A stretch of DNA of 64,000 nt from UBA4421 sp002704225 (GTDB lineage: Bacteria; Pseudomonadota; Gammaproteobacteria; Pseudomonadales; Azotimanducaceae): contig CACDWG010000011.1 of assembly GCA_902556425.1 (NCBI GenBank), positions 1-64,000 on the forward strand. The letters are read 5' to 3'. The notes beneath the pieces are model-generated. The model had not been told where the DNA came from. It worked only from the letters and a program-made list of their open reading frames with translations, and searched no databases. Every line of letters starts with the position of its first letter. Position 1 is the stretch's first letter. The position numbers were made by a program, and so were the translations under genes. This document shows positions 41,924-50,618 of this stretch, piece after piece.

Positions 41924-43114
41924 ATGAAACAGGTATGCATCGCAGCCTTGGTTTATTTGACTGTAAACCTGACTGCTTGTGGCGGCGGAGGCTCATCGTC
42001 ACCAACTACCCCAGCCCCAAATGATACGACCAACAATCCACCATCGGCACCTGCCGAGCATTGGGGGCTTGCCCGCGCGGGCGCAGCCAGTGTCGATGTG
42101 TCTCAAGCCGATGTTGATGCGATTTTGGATCACCTCTTTTCCGACGCCGCGACACAGTCTGCTCTGGTGAGCAAGGACGGTTACGTGGTGGGTGAGCGCT
42201 ACGCTGACGGCTTCGATGCCGACAGCCTCGGTACCAGTTGGTCCGTGGCAAAGAGTTTCTACAGCGCCGCCATGGGGGTGGCCATTGAGGAAGGACATTT
42301 CTCTTCGGTGACCCAAAAGGCCAGTACGGTGCTAACGGAGTTCGTCGACACCGATAAGGAAGAGATTACCATTGAGCAAATTCTGCGCATGCGTTCTGGT
42401 TTGGCCGCGAATACCGACGTGTTTTTCAGTGGTGATCAAACCGCTCATGCCTTGGCCAATACGCTGGTAACGTCGCCGGGTGCCCAGTTCTCTTATTCAA
42501 ATGCTAATTCCCAGCTCTTTGAACCGCTCTTGCGACGGGCGACGGGAATGGATGCTCACAGTTACCTAACTGAAAAAATTCTACGCCCGATAGGCATTGA
42601 TCCGACCAATGTGGGTTTATGGTTTGACGCTACCGGCACCCAACCCATGACCTACTGTTGTATCGATATGCGCCCCGACGACTTTCTGCGCTTCGGACTG
42701 ATGTTTGCCCGGGATGGACGCTGGCAGGATACTCAAGTGGTACCTGAGGATTATGTGTCCGCCAGTTTGAGTCCGGTGGGATTTTACGGTTATCAGTGGT
42801 GGTCGATGAACGAGGCCTACTTCGGCAGTGCGGTACGCGGTGATGTTAGGTCTGCCATCGGTCTCAACGGACAGCGCATATTGGTCTGGCCCGAGCATGA
42901 TATCGTGGTGGTGGTGTTGACGAAGTACCAGCATTTTGCGAATCAAGGCTATGTGCTGGATCTTGATGGCGATACCCTCAATTTCCCGAATACCTGCACC
43001 GGTCGCAACAGTTGCTCCGAGGCTGCAGGTGACCTGGCCAGTACAGGGGACCCGGTGCCAACCTACGATTTGCAGGCCTTGGTAGAGCTTATGGTGGATC
43101 TTGTTGTTGATTAG
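41924..43114 (+). CDS. Serine hydrolase lipoprotein, beta-lactamase (class C)-related
   Basis: A 396-residue lipoprotein: the signal peptide ends in LTACGGGG with lipidated Cys19, and a Thr/Pro/Asn-rich linker follows. The SWSVAKSF segment is the Ser-x-x-Lys nucleophile motif and YSNANSQL is the Tyr-x-Asn motif; a clear KTG-like triad is not obvious. Family members include esterases, peptidases and beta-lactamase-like hydrolases. Start 41924 is chosen because GAGAGGTCATT precedes it; the frame extends to 41891. The nitronate-monooxygenase-like gene follows after 31 bases. Confidence 0.85.
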   Translation: MKQVCIAALVYLTVNLTACGGGGSSSPTTPAPNDTTNNPPSAPAEHWGLARAGAASVDVSQADVDAILDHLFSDAATQSALVSKDGYVVGERYADGFDADSLGTSWSVAKSFYSAAMGVAIEEGHFSSVTQKASTVLTEFVDTDKEEITIEQILRMRSGLAANTDVFFSGDQTAHALANTLVTSPGAQFSYSNANSQLFEPLLRRATGMDAHSYLTEKILRPIGIDPTNVGLWFDATGTQPMTYCCIDMRPDDFLRFGLMFARDGRWQDTQVVPEDYVSASLSPVGFYGYQWWSMNEAYFGSAVRGDVRSAIGLNGQRILVWPEHDIVVVVLTKYQHFANQGYVLDLDGDTLNFPNTCTGRNSCSEAAGDLASTGDPVPTYDLQALVELMVDLVVD

Positions 43115-43145
43115 CGGCGCAAGGTACTGAATTTGGAGATGCTAG

Positions 43146-44078
43146 ATGGAATTTAATAACCGCGTTACTCAGCTGCTCGGTGTGGAAACCCCCATTGTTC
43201 AAGCGCCCATGGGCTGGATCGCTCGGTCTCAGTTGGCCTCGGCGGTGTCGAACGCTGGCGGCTTGGGCATTATCGAGACGTCCTCTGGGGAGCTGGACGC
43301 GATTCGTGACGAGATACTCAAGATGCGTCAACTGACGGACAAACCCTTTGGCGTCAATGTCGCGCAAGCCTTTGTTCGTGACCCGGGTATTGTGAATTTC
43401 ATCATCGACCAAGGGGTGAAATTCGTCACCACGTCGGCAGGCAACCCTGAGCGATATACCGAGCAGTTGAAGTCCGCGGGACTGACCGTATTTCATGTGG
43501 TACCGAGTTTGGGCGCGGCGCTGAAAGCGGTGGAATGTGGTGTGGACGGACTGATCGTGGAAGGCGGAGAGGGCGGCGGGTTTAAGAATCCGCGTGACGT
43601 ATCCACCATGGTGTTGTTGCCTTTGATTCGTTCAAAAGTCGATGTGCCCATCATCGCTGCAGGAGGGTTCCTCGATGGCGGTACCATGGCTGCGGCCTTC
43701 GCCTTGGGCGCGGAAGCGGTACAGATGGGTACCCGCATGGTATCTGCTGCGGAATCGCCGGTGCACGAGAACTGGAAAAATGCCATTGTGAATGCGGCGG
43801 AAACCGACACCGTCTTTTTGAATCGAGCGCACTCGCCGGCGTTGCGGGCGATTCGTACAGAAAAAACCAGCCGTCTGGAATTCTCCACAGACAATGTGAT
43901 GGGCGAATTTGGTACGGCGACAGATTTGTACTTTGGTGGTGATATGGAAGCCAGTATTGCGCTGACCGGTCAGGTGGCTGGACGCATCGATTCGGTGCGG
44001 CCTGTGGCCGAGATTATTGCCGAGGTGCGACGGGAGTTCTTCGAGGTGCTGGGTTCCATGTCCCAGCAGTATCTGTAA
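43146..44078 (+). CDS. Nitronate monooxygenase / 2-nitropropane dioxygenase-like flavoprotein
   Basis: A 310-residue FMN-dependent TIM-barrel oxidoreductase. VETPIVQAPMGWIARSQLASAVSNAGGLGII is the family N-terminus; GGEGGGFKNP, IIAAGGFLDGGTMAAAFALGAEAVQMGTRM is the FMN phosphate-binding stretch. The family oxidises nitronates or reduces enoyl substrates with NAD(P)H; NAD(P)H:quinone and enoyl reductase members also exist, so the true reaction is uncertain. GGAG precedes ATG 43146. Possibly co-transcribed with the serine hydrolase upstream and the small lipoprotein downstream. Confidence 0.88.
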   Translation: MEFNNRVTQLLGVETPIVQAPMGWIARSQLASAVSNAGGLGIIETSSGELDAIRDEILKMRQLTDKPFGVNVAQAFVRDPGIVNFIIDQGVKFVTTSAGNPERYTEQLKSAGLTVFHVVPSLGAALKAVECGVDGLIVEGGEGGGFKNPRDVSTMVLLPLIRSKVDVPIIAAGGFLDGGTMAAAFALGAEAVQMGTRMVSAAESPVHENWKNAIVNAAETDTVFLNRAHSPALRAIRTEKTSRLEFSTDNVMGEFGTATDLYFGGDMEASIALTGQVAGRIDSVRPVAEIIAEVRREFFEVLGSMSQQYL

Positions 44079-44102
44079 CGCGGCTCGCTCAGGGGGGTTG
44101 GG

Positions 44103-44471
44103 ATGAACCAGCGCGTAATGCCTCACGCTCGCAACCTGTCCTTTCGCGTGACTGTACGAGCGTTCTTGGTGGGGTTGGTAATGCTGCTGGGTGGCTGTGC
44201 TGAACCCGGCGTGAAGCTACAGCCGCCTCCGCTCGTTAAAGACACGAAGGCGGTTTTGGAAGATTACGTTGGCTTGAGCGAATCCCAGGCGCGTGACTTG
44301 GCGCGAGGCCGTGACACCCCTTTTCGTGTCGTGACCCGTGACGGGGTCAGTCAGATGGTGACGTTTGACTTTATTCGCGGGCGGATTAATGCCGATGTTC
44401 GTGACGGCATTGTGGTCGCCTATGTCGTCGAGGGCGCCAAGCAACGACCCCCCAAAGTACCCTCGCCGTGA
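44103..44471 (+). CDS. Small lipoprotein, I78 peptidase-inhibitor-like
   Basis: A 122-residue protein with a signal peptide ending LLGGCAEPG (lipidated Cys32). The mature part carries YVGLSESQARDLARGRDTPFRVVTRDG, then VTFDFIRGRINADVRDGIVVAYVVEG, a pattern close to I78-type inhibitors (G-L...A-L...R-x-V...T-x-D...R-x-N-x-x-x-D). It may inhibit a serine protease. It follows the nitronate-monooxygenase-like gene by 24 bases. The family call is by eye and could be wrong. Confidence 0.6.
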   Translation: MNQRVMPHARNLSFRVTVRAFLVGLVMLLGGCAEPGVKLQPPPLVKDTKAVLEDYVGLSESQARDLARGRDTPFRVVTRDGVSQMVTFDFIRGRINADVRDGIVVAYVVEGAKQRPPKVPSP

Positions 44472-44627
44472 AGACTCCGAACTAACGAGTCCGATCCGGC
44501 TGTCGAGCACCGGTCTCGAAACAACACTTCGTCGGGAAATTGCTACCGTTTAGGCTTGGCCTCTGTGCCGGGCAGCGCGCGAGTACCACTCTAGCGTTCC
44601 ATAAGCAGTAAGTGGGTTGGTTTCATC

Positions 44628-45002
44628 ATGAGAAGAAGTCTGTTGTTGTTTGGGCAAAGGCCTCTCGTTTCGCGCATCGCCTTGGTCCTATGTTATTTCG
44701 CTCTGCTCAGTCTGATGCTGTTGGGCTATACCCATATCGCAGAAGCACAAACTCGTGGTGAAGCTGCGGCGGCCTCGCCTCCTGCCAGCGCGTTCTACCG
44801 GTTGCCCCAATACGCCTACCCGCAAATTTCGCCCTCGGGCCATTATCTAGCCTCACGAGTAACGACGAACGGCAAATTGGGTTTGTTGGTCAACCCAATC
44901 AACAGCGATGCGGAACCCTTTTTGTTAGACGGTGGCGACCGCTGGGACATACGTAAGACGCCATGGGATCAGTTTAGGGTAGCGTCGGTGCTCTCGGCCT
45001 GA
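44628..45002 (+). pseudogene. N-terminal fragment of an S9-family (prolyl oligopeptidase-like) peptidase
   Basis: A 124-residue frame beginning MRRSLLLFGQRPLVSRIA, with a signal peptide (ALLSLMLLGYTHIAEAQ), then FYRLPQYAYPQISPSGHYLA and GLLVNPINSDAEPFLLDGGDR, the start of the beta-propeller of secreted S9 peptidases. Those are about 600-680 residues; this stops after WDQFRVASVLSA and the hydrolase domain is absent. It ends 34 bases inside the 3' end of the convergent DUF3089 gene, so the remainder was probably lost by deletion. The final residues likely come from the antisense side of that gene. No ribosome binding site is evident. Confidence 0.62.
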
Positions 45003-46048
45003 TCCGCAAAAAAGGCTTCGACTCGCGCCTGCACGTTCTGGCGCAAATTCATGTGGTAAAAGCTGTAGTCGTATATGTGGTAGTTGCCCGCACCAAAGGG
45101 CATGAAGTCGTAGTTAGGTGAACGTACTTCGCTGACAATCAGCTGACTGTCTTGGCACCTTGCATCGGCCACGCCGGGTTCGATATCACCCGATGCCCCA
45201 AACGTTACGCCGCCTAAGTTCGCCTCGTGACCTGCGAGCACCGCGTCGGTGGTCCAAGTCAGCGGGTTCACACAGATGTCTCCGGGCTGAGCCAATACCA
45301 CATTGGCCCCTTCCGCGTTTGTGTTCCAAGTGACTTGGCATCTGGTTTGGCTCGCGCTCTGGCAGACGGGAAGCCCGTTGCTGGTATCCACGGAGAAACC
45401 GATGGGATAGGCGGCCACCAGTCGTTGCTCAACGTCGGTGCCAACAACCTGCTCTTCAATCAGCTGATCAAGGTGGTGACTGCCTTGGCTGTGGCCTGCG
45501 AGAACAATGGGTCGCTCTGGATTTTCCTGCAAAAATTGCTCGAAAGCAGCGGCGACATCGCTGTACGCGTGTGCCAGTGCTTGTTGGCCATTTTTGGCTT
45601 CGCTGGTGTCGCTAAAGCTGAACAGGGTCGCTTGCCGATAGCGCGGAGCGTAAACATCACAGCAGCCATTGAATACGCTGGCTTGATCGCGCATGACCGT
45701 ATCGTCGGTGGTTTTGTTGGTCGCCGCGTGATCCAGAGGCTGGTTCCAATGGTCGCTCCGCACATAGGTGGTGGGATGAACGAAAAACACCGCGACGTTC
45801 GCGCTCGCATCGGTATCGGTAGAAAAGCCGTTGGGCTGCACATCGGCCGAATCCTGCATGTCTGGTCGCGCTGCCCAATAGTCGGGGTTGGTGTAATCCG
45901 GGGCTGCCTGTCGTTGATCCTCGGCAAAGCTCTGGCTCGGCGCGATGAAATAAAACATCGCTGCCATCATGAGCGGGCTATTGACGAACGCCCAGCCTGC
46001 GACGACCAGTCCAGCTAGGCTGATGCCTGCGATTTTCCACTTGTTCAT
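44969..46048 (-). CDS. DUF3089 alpha/beta-hydrolase, membrane-anchored
   Basis: A 359-residue protein with an N-terminal hydrophobic anchor (IAGISLAGLVVAGWAFV) and a lipase-like nucleophile elbow IVLAGHSQGSHHL (Gly-His-Ser-Gln-Gly). NVAVFFVHPTTYV and the C-terminal NYHIYDYSFYHMNL are typical of DUF3089 proteins. Substrate unknown; an ester is likely. ATG 46048 is chosen because GGAGAGG precedes it; the frame continues to 46105. It is the last gene of a RidA-dihydroorotase-DUF3089 operon, 28 bases after the dihydroorotase stop. Confidence 0.8.
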   Translation of the reverse strand: MNKWKIAGISLAGLVVAGWAFVNSPLMMAAMFYFIAPSQSFAEDQRQAAPDYTNPDYWAARPDMQDSADVQPNGFSTDTDASANVAVFFVHPTTYVRSDHWNQPLDHAATNKTTDDTVMRDQASVFNGCCDVYAPRYRQATLFSFSDTSEAKNGQQALAHAYSDVAAAFEQFLQENPERPIVLAGHSQGSHHLDQLIEEQVVGTDVEQRLVAAYPIGFSVDTSNGLPVCQSASQTRCQVTWNTNAEGANVVLAQPGDICVNPLTWTTDAVLAGHEANLGGVTFGASGDIEPGVADARCQDSQLIVSEVRSPNYDFMPFGAGNYHIYDYSFYHMNLRQNVQARVEAFFADQAESTDATLN

Positions 46049-46076
46049 TTTCCTCTCCAATTCGCTGGTTTTGACC

Positions 46077-47399
46077 TTAGCGCTGATAAGCCAATGCTTG
46101 GCCATAGGGGCCCTCGACGACCTGTTGGCCGTCGTAGCGTTGATGGCCGTTCACCCAGGTGCCTGCAATGCGATGTTTGAACGGATAGCCGGAAAACGGA
46201 CTCCACCCGCACTTGCTGAGCACCGGCTCGTCTTCCCTCGATGTGTTGGGCGCGATCAACGTGAAATCAGCGAAATACCCCTCGCGTAGAAAGCCCCGTT
46301 CAGCAACCTGATAAAGAATGGCAGGCGCGTGGGAAGTCTTTCGAACCACGTGTTCGATGCTAAAGGTGCCGTCCTCAACGCGCTCCATAAGTGATACCAG
46401 AGCGTGCTGAACCAGCGGTAGGCCAGCGGGGGCGCCAGCATACTTGCGACTTTTTTCTTCCAGCGTGTGGGGTGCGTGATCGGTGGCGATGACGTCGATA
46501 CGATCTTCGGCTACAGCCTTAAGCAACGCTGCCCGGTCAGCAGCGGTCTTGATCGCTGGGTTGCACTTGATGAATGCGCCGCGTTCCGTGTAGTCGTCTG
46601 CGCTGAAAAACAGGTGATGTACACAAGCTTCCGCAGTAATACGTTTGTTCTCTAGCGGCCCAACCTCGAAGAGTTCCATTTCTTTGGCAGTGGTCAGATG
46701 CAATACATGCAGCTTGGTACCGTATTTTTTGGCCAAGCCAACAGCGAGCGAGCTGGAGGCGTAGCAGGCGTCTTCTGAGCGAATATTTGGGTGCTCTTGA
46801 AAGGGAATGTCTTCGCCCCACTTGGCTGCGGCGTCTGCCTCGGCCTGCAGAATCATGGGTGTGTTCTCGCAGTGGGTAGCGACCAGCAAGTCTGTGGCGG
46901 CAAAAATGCCTTCCAAGGTCGTTTGGTCATCCACCAACATGTTGCCGGTGCTGGCACCCATAAAAATCTTCACGCCGCAGGTCAAACTTGGATCGACGCT
47001 TTTGACGGCCTCCAGATTGTCGTTGGTCGCGCCGAGGTAAAAACCGTAGTTGGCAGCAGAGCAATTGGCTGCGCGATCGCGCTTGTCGATTAAGGCGCTC
47101 TGGGAAATGGTAAGCGGGTTACAGTTAGGCATTTCCATGTAACTTGTGATGCCGCCAGCCACTGCCGCCGCGGATTCGGTTCGAATGTTGCCTTTGTGTT
47201 CAAAGCCCGGCTCGCGAAAGTGCACTTGGTCGTCGATCATGCCGGGTATGAGATAGGCACCCTTGGCGTCGAACACGGTGGCATCGGCAGGCGCGGGGAC
47301 GTTAATGCCCTTGATGCGCTCGTCCTCGATAACGAGGTCGCCTTCGGTAACGGTACCTTCGTTAACAATGCGTGCGTTGACTATTCGTTGGTTCATCAT
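46077..47399 (-). CDS. pyrC: Dihydroorotase (class I amidohydrolase)
   Basis: A 440-residue metal-dependent cyclic amidohydrolase that interconverts carbamoyl-aspartate and dihydroorotate, or acts on a similar cyclic imide. IDDQVHFREPGFEHK gives the HxR metal and substrate motif, GVKIFMGASTGNML the carboxylated-Lys segment, and VIATDHAPHTLEEK the catalytic Asp-x-x-Pro-His box. ATGs at 47399 and 47396 are both possible; the first overlaps the TGA of the RidA gene by four bases. No other pyr gene is nearby, and the RidA partner leaves open a role in pyrimidine or hydantoin salvage. Confidence 0.85.
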   Translation of the reverse strand: MMNQRIVNARIVNEGTVTEGDLVIEDERIKGINVPAPADATVFDAKGAYLIPGMIDDQVHFREPGFEHKGNIRTESAAAVAGGITSYMEMPNCNPLTISQSALIDKRDRAANCSAANYGFYLGATNDNLEAVKSVDPSLTCGVKIFMGASTGNMLVDDQTTLEGIFAATDLLVATHCENTPMILQAEADAAAKWGEDIPFQEHPNIRSEDACYASSSLAVGLAKKYGTKLHVLHLTTAKEMELFEVGPLENKRITAEACVHHLFFSADDYTERGAFIKCNPAIKTAADRAALLKAVAEDRIDVIATDHAPHTLEEKSRKYAGAPAGLPLVQHALVSLMERVEDGTFSIEHVVRKTSHAPAILYQVAERGFLREGYFADFTLIAPNTSREDEPVLSKCGWSPFSGYPFKHRIAGTWVNGHQRYDGQQVVEGPYGQALAYQR

Positions 47400-47866
47400 C
47401 GGATTCTCACTTCGGCTTCAATTTCTACTGGAACACTAAAGGGCAGTTCGGCCATGCCCACCGCACTGCGCGCATGGGCCCCGACGTCATTGCCAAAGAT
47501 CGCTAGCACGGTATCGGAACAGCCATTGATTACGGCGGGTATTTTAGTGAACCCGGGTGCTGCGTTCACCATCCCAAAAATTCGTAACCACTTATCGACT
47601 TGATCCAGATCCCCTATGTGGGCTTTGATACTGGCACATAAACCCAATGCGATACGGGCGGCGATGCGATAGGCCTCGTCTTCACCGACGTCAGCACCGA
47701 CCTTACCAAAAGGTTGGCTGACCTTACCCATTAAATCTGTTGGCACGTGTCCGGACAAGTACAGATGATTGCCGTCTGCTCTGACCAGATCGAAGGGTAG
47801 GGTGTCGGTATTCATGGGCTGGGGCAATTCCAGTCCGAGATCGATCAGTCGCTGTTCAGCGCTCAT
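47396..47866 (-). CDS. RidA/YjgF-family protein (long form)
   Basis: A 156-residue Rid-domain protein. It resembles the longer YjgF branch, with LYLSGHVPTDLMGKVSQPFGKVG, CASIKAHIGDLDQVDKWLRI and the C-terminal RSAVGMAELPFSVPVEIEAEV carrying the conserved Arg of imine-hydrolysing RidA. Members deaminate reactive enamines/imines, and some serve pyrimidine-catabolism (RutC) steps. CGGGAG precedes ATG 47866. It overlaps the dihydroorotase gene by four bases, implying coupled expression, and is divergent from glcD. Confidence 0.85.
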   Translation of the reverse strand: MSAEQRLIDLGLELPQPMNTDTLPFDLVRADGNHLYLSGHVPTDLMGKVSQPFGKVGADVGEDEAYRIAARIALGLCASIKAHIGDLDQVDKWLRIFGMVNAAPGFTKIPAVINGCSDTVLAIFGNDVGAHARSAVGMAELPFSVPVEIEAEVRIR

Positions 47867-47994
47867 GGGAATCTCCCGAAAAAGTGATATTACGAGACTA
47901 TAGAAGGTTCGGTGAGTGGATACACTACTGTCCCAGTCTTCGTGGCGGCGGTTGGCCGTGATGACTGCCTAACCGTTCGCGGCTGCTGCATAAT

Positions 47995-49515
47995 ATGGGA
48001 ATGAAAAAGATGGCTGAACCAGTGGTAAATCAAGGCGGCAGCGCGCTAACCCAACACAGCGCCGCTCACCGTGCGGTCCTTGCGCGTCTTCAGCAGTTGT
48101 TGCCGGACGAGTGTGTCATTACCGATTCGGCGGGTTTGCGTCCCTATGAAACTGACGGACTCACTGCCATTCGGGAAATGCCTTGGTTAGTCGCCTTACC
48201 CGAAACCGAAGAGCAAGTGGCCGCCATCGTTCGCTGCTGCGCAGAGCACCGGGTACCTGTGATTCCGCGCGGCGCTGGTACAGGTTTGTCTGGTGGTGCC
48301 AGACCCCATCAGCATGGCGTCGTGCTGGGCCTGTCTAAGATGTCCGAGATTTTGGCCGTGGATCCAGACAATAGAGTTGCGCGGGTGCAGCCGGGTGTGC
48401 GGAATTTGGCCATTACCCAAGCCGCCGAACAGCACGGTTTGTACTACGCACCAGATCCTTCATCACAAATCGCCTGCAGTATCGGTGGCAACGTTGCTGA
48501 AAACGCGGGTGGTGTTCACTGTCTAAAATACGGTCTGACGGTAAACAACGTGCTGGGGGTGCGCATGGTGACTGCCGCGGGCGAGGTCGTCGAGTTGGGT
48601 GGTGCAGTCTACGACAACCCCGGGCCCGACTTGCTTGCGCTGCTGTGCGGTTCCGAAGGCATGCTGGGCATCGTCACCGAAGTGACCGTGGCCTTGTTGC
48701 CATCGCCAGAAACCAAGACCGTTTTGCTTGCCGCCTTCTCCCATGTTGTGGATGCGGGTAATGCGGTGGCGGCGATTATCGCTGCTGGGATCATACCCGC
48801 AGGCATGGAAATGATGGATAAGATGGCTGTGCAAGCGGCAGAGGCCTTTGCCAAGGCCGGGTACCCGCTGGATGCCGAAGCCATTTTGATCATTGAACTG
48901 GATGGCGCCGACGCCGAGTTGGCAACGCTGAACGATCAGGTCACCGAGTTGCTGCGTACTCATGGCGCGTACCAGATCGATGAGGCCCACGACGCGACAC
49001 AGCAGGCGCGACTGTGGAAAGGGCGTAAGTCAGCGTTTCCGGCCGTGGGCCGCCTGTCTCCAGACTATCTCTGTATGGACGGCACGATTCCGCGTAAGAC
49101 ATTGCCGAAGGTGTTGTCAGAGATAGACGATATTTCCCAAACCTTTGGCCTGGCCGTGGCAAACGTATTTCATGCCGCCGACGGCAATTTGCATCCGTTG
49201 ATTTTATTTGATGCCAACGTGGCTGGTCAGACGGACAAAGCCATGGCCATGGGAGCGAAGATTCTGGAAGCCTGTGTCGCCGCAGGGGGCACGGTGACCG
49301 GAGAACACGGTGTTGGAGTCGAAAAGCTGGACACCATGTGCGTGCAGTTCACCAGCGAGGAATTGGCGCAGTTTTTTCGGTTGAAGGCTGCTCTGGATCC
49401 ACAGGAACTGTTGAACCCCGGAAAAGGTATTCCAACACTGACCCGTTGCGGAGAGCTAGGTGGCATGCATGTGCACAAAGGCCGCTTACCGTTTCCTGAA
49501 CTGGAACGTTTCTAG
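47995..49515 (+). CDS. glcD: Glycolate oxidase subunit GlcD (FAD-linked)
   Basis: A 506-residue FAD-binding oxidase subunit. PRGAGTGLSGGARPHQHGVV is the PCMH-type FAD-binding loop; HCLKYGLTVNNVLGVRMV and the C-terminal GGTVTGEHGVGVEKL are typical. GlcDEF oxidises glycolate (or D-lactate) to glyoxylate, feeding electrons to the respiratory chain at the membrane. Start is 47995 or, by the GGGA site nine bases upstream, ATG 48010. The TAG overlaps the GTG of glcE by one base. Confidence 0.92.
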   Translation: MGMKKMAEPVVNQGGSALTQHSAAHRAVLARLQQLLPDECVITDSAGLRPYETDGLTAIREMPWLVALPETEEQVAAIVRCCAEHRVPVIPRGAGTGLSGGARPHQHGVVLGLSKMSEILAVDPDNRVARVQPGVRNLAITQAAEQHGLYYAPDPSSQIACSIGGNVAENAGGVHCLKYGLTVNNVLGVRMVTAAGEVVELGGAVYDNPGPDLLALLCGSEGMLGIVTEVTVALLPSPETKTVLLAAFSHVVDAGNAVAAIIAAGIIPAGMEMMDKMAVQAAEAFAKAGYPLDAEAILIIELDGADAELATLNDQVTELLRTHGAYQIDEAHDATQQARLWKGRKSAFPAVGRLSPDYLCMDGTIPRKTLPKVLSEIDDISQTFGLAVANVFHAADGNLHPLILFDANVAGQTDKAMAMGAKILEACVAAGGTVTGEHGVGVEKLDTMCVQFTSEELAQFFRLKAALDPQELLNPGKGIPTLTRCGELGGMHVHKGRLPFPELERF

Positions 49516-50618
49516 TGTCGGGTGATCGAGGCGGCTTGCTGATCGAGCAAATCAAATCCGCCGCTGATTCTCGGGAGCGGTTAGCCATTCGGGGTCACGC
49601 GAGTAAAGCCAGTTGGCTCCCTGCCGCGTCGAGTGATGGCGTTTTGGCCCTCGGCGAGCACTCGGGCATTTTGCAGTATGAGCCTGAAGAGCTGGTGATC
49701 ACCGCCCGAGGCGGTACGTCGTTAAGCGAGATTGATGCGGTACTGGCCGAGCGGCAGCAGCAGCTGTCTTGTGAACCACCCCAGCTTGGTGCGGGCAGCG
49801 GCACCCAAGGCAGTGGCACCATCGCAGGCGCGGTAGCGTGTGGTTTGAGCGGCCCGGGTCGGCCTTGGCTTGGCGCAATTCGAGACGCTGTTTTGGGCGT
49901 CGAGCTGATTAATGGCGCAGGCGAATACCTCAAGTTCGGTGGTCAGGTGATGAAGAACGTTGCCGGATACGATGTGTCGCGGCTGCAGGCCGGCGCCTGG
50001 GGTGCACTGGGTGTGATGTCGGTCATTAGCCTGAGGGTACAGCCGGCTTTTGCAGAGGAGTGCACGGTGGGGGGAACATTGTCAGTAGAACAATCGTTAT
50101 CGCTCTGCGCACAACTGGGGCAGCGCAACCTGCCGATTACGGCAAGCTACTGGCATGGCGGCGATTTCTGCTTGCGTCTTGCTGGTAATCAAAGCGGCGT
50201 GGCGGCAGCCTGTCAGACGTTGGCGGACCAAGGCCTGCGCCAGCGACTATCGGAGAACCCGCTATGGCAGCAACTGAAAGATCACCAGCATCTTTTTTTT
50301 CAACGAGCGCATTCCGAAGCGGCGTCCCAGCGGCTGTGGCGGGTCGTGACGCCACCAGCCGCCCCCATGCCCAACTTTTTGGCTGACCGGGAAAAAGACG
50401 CTCTGATTCTGTGGGGAGGCGGGCTGCGCTGGATGTATCACGACGATGCGGCTCAGGTGGACGAGTACAGTAAGGCCGTTGGGGGATGGTGCTGGGCAAT
50501 TGGCGAGCCAATGCCCATTGATGCCATGCAGGGCCAGATCATGAGTCAACTGTCCAAAGCCTTTGACCCTCGCGGTGTCTTTGCCAGTCCCCTTGGCCTC
50601 GCCGCAGGAGACGCCTGA
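49515..50618 (+). CDS. glcE: Glycolate oxidase subunit GlcE (FAD-binding)
   Basis: A 367-residue FAD-binding subunit of glycolate oxidase. It has GVLALGEHSGILQYEPEELVITARGGTSLSEID, then GSGTIAGAVACGLSGPGRPWLG and GGQVMKNVAGYDVSRLQAGAWG, the usual GlcE segments. The start is GTG 49515, overlapping the glcD stop; the stop overlaps the ATG of glcF (TGATG). Strict overlap at both ends implies coupled translation of the three subunits. Confidence 0.92.
   Translation: MSGDRGGLLIEQIKSAADSRERLAIRGHASKASWLPAASSDGVLALGEHSGILQYEPEELVITARGGTSLSEIDAVLAERQQQLSCEPPQLGAGSGTQGSGTIAGAVACGLSGPGRPWLGAIRDAVLGVELINGAGEYLKFGGQVMKNVAGYDVSRLQAGAWGALGVMSVISLRVQPAFAEECTVGGTLSVEQSLSLCAQLGQRNLPITASYWHGGDFCLRLAGNQSGVAAACQTLADQGLRQRLSENPLWQQLKDHQHLFFQRAHSEAASQRLWRVVTPPAAPMPNFLADREKDALILWGGGLRWMYHDDAAQVDEYSKAVGGWCWAIGEPMPIDAMQGQIMSQLSKAFDPRGVFASPLGLAAGDA

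Noticed and set aside
45227..46018. 263-residue plus-strand frame opposite the DUF3089 gene
   Set aside because: Antisense to a well-supported hydrolase with a GHSQG elbow; no domain features of its own.
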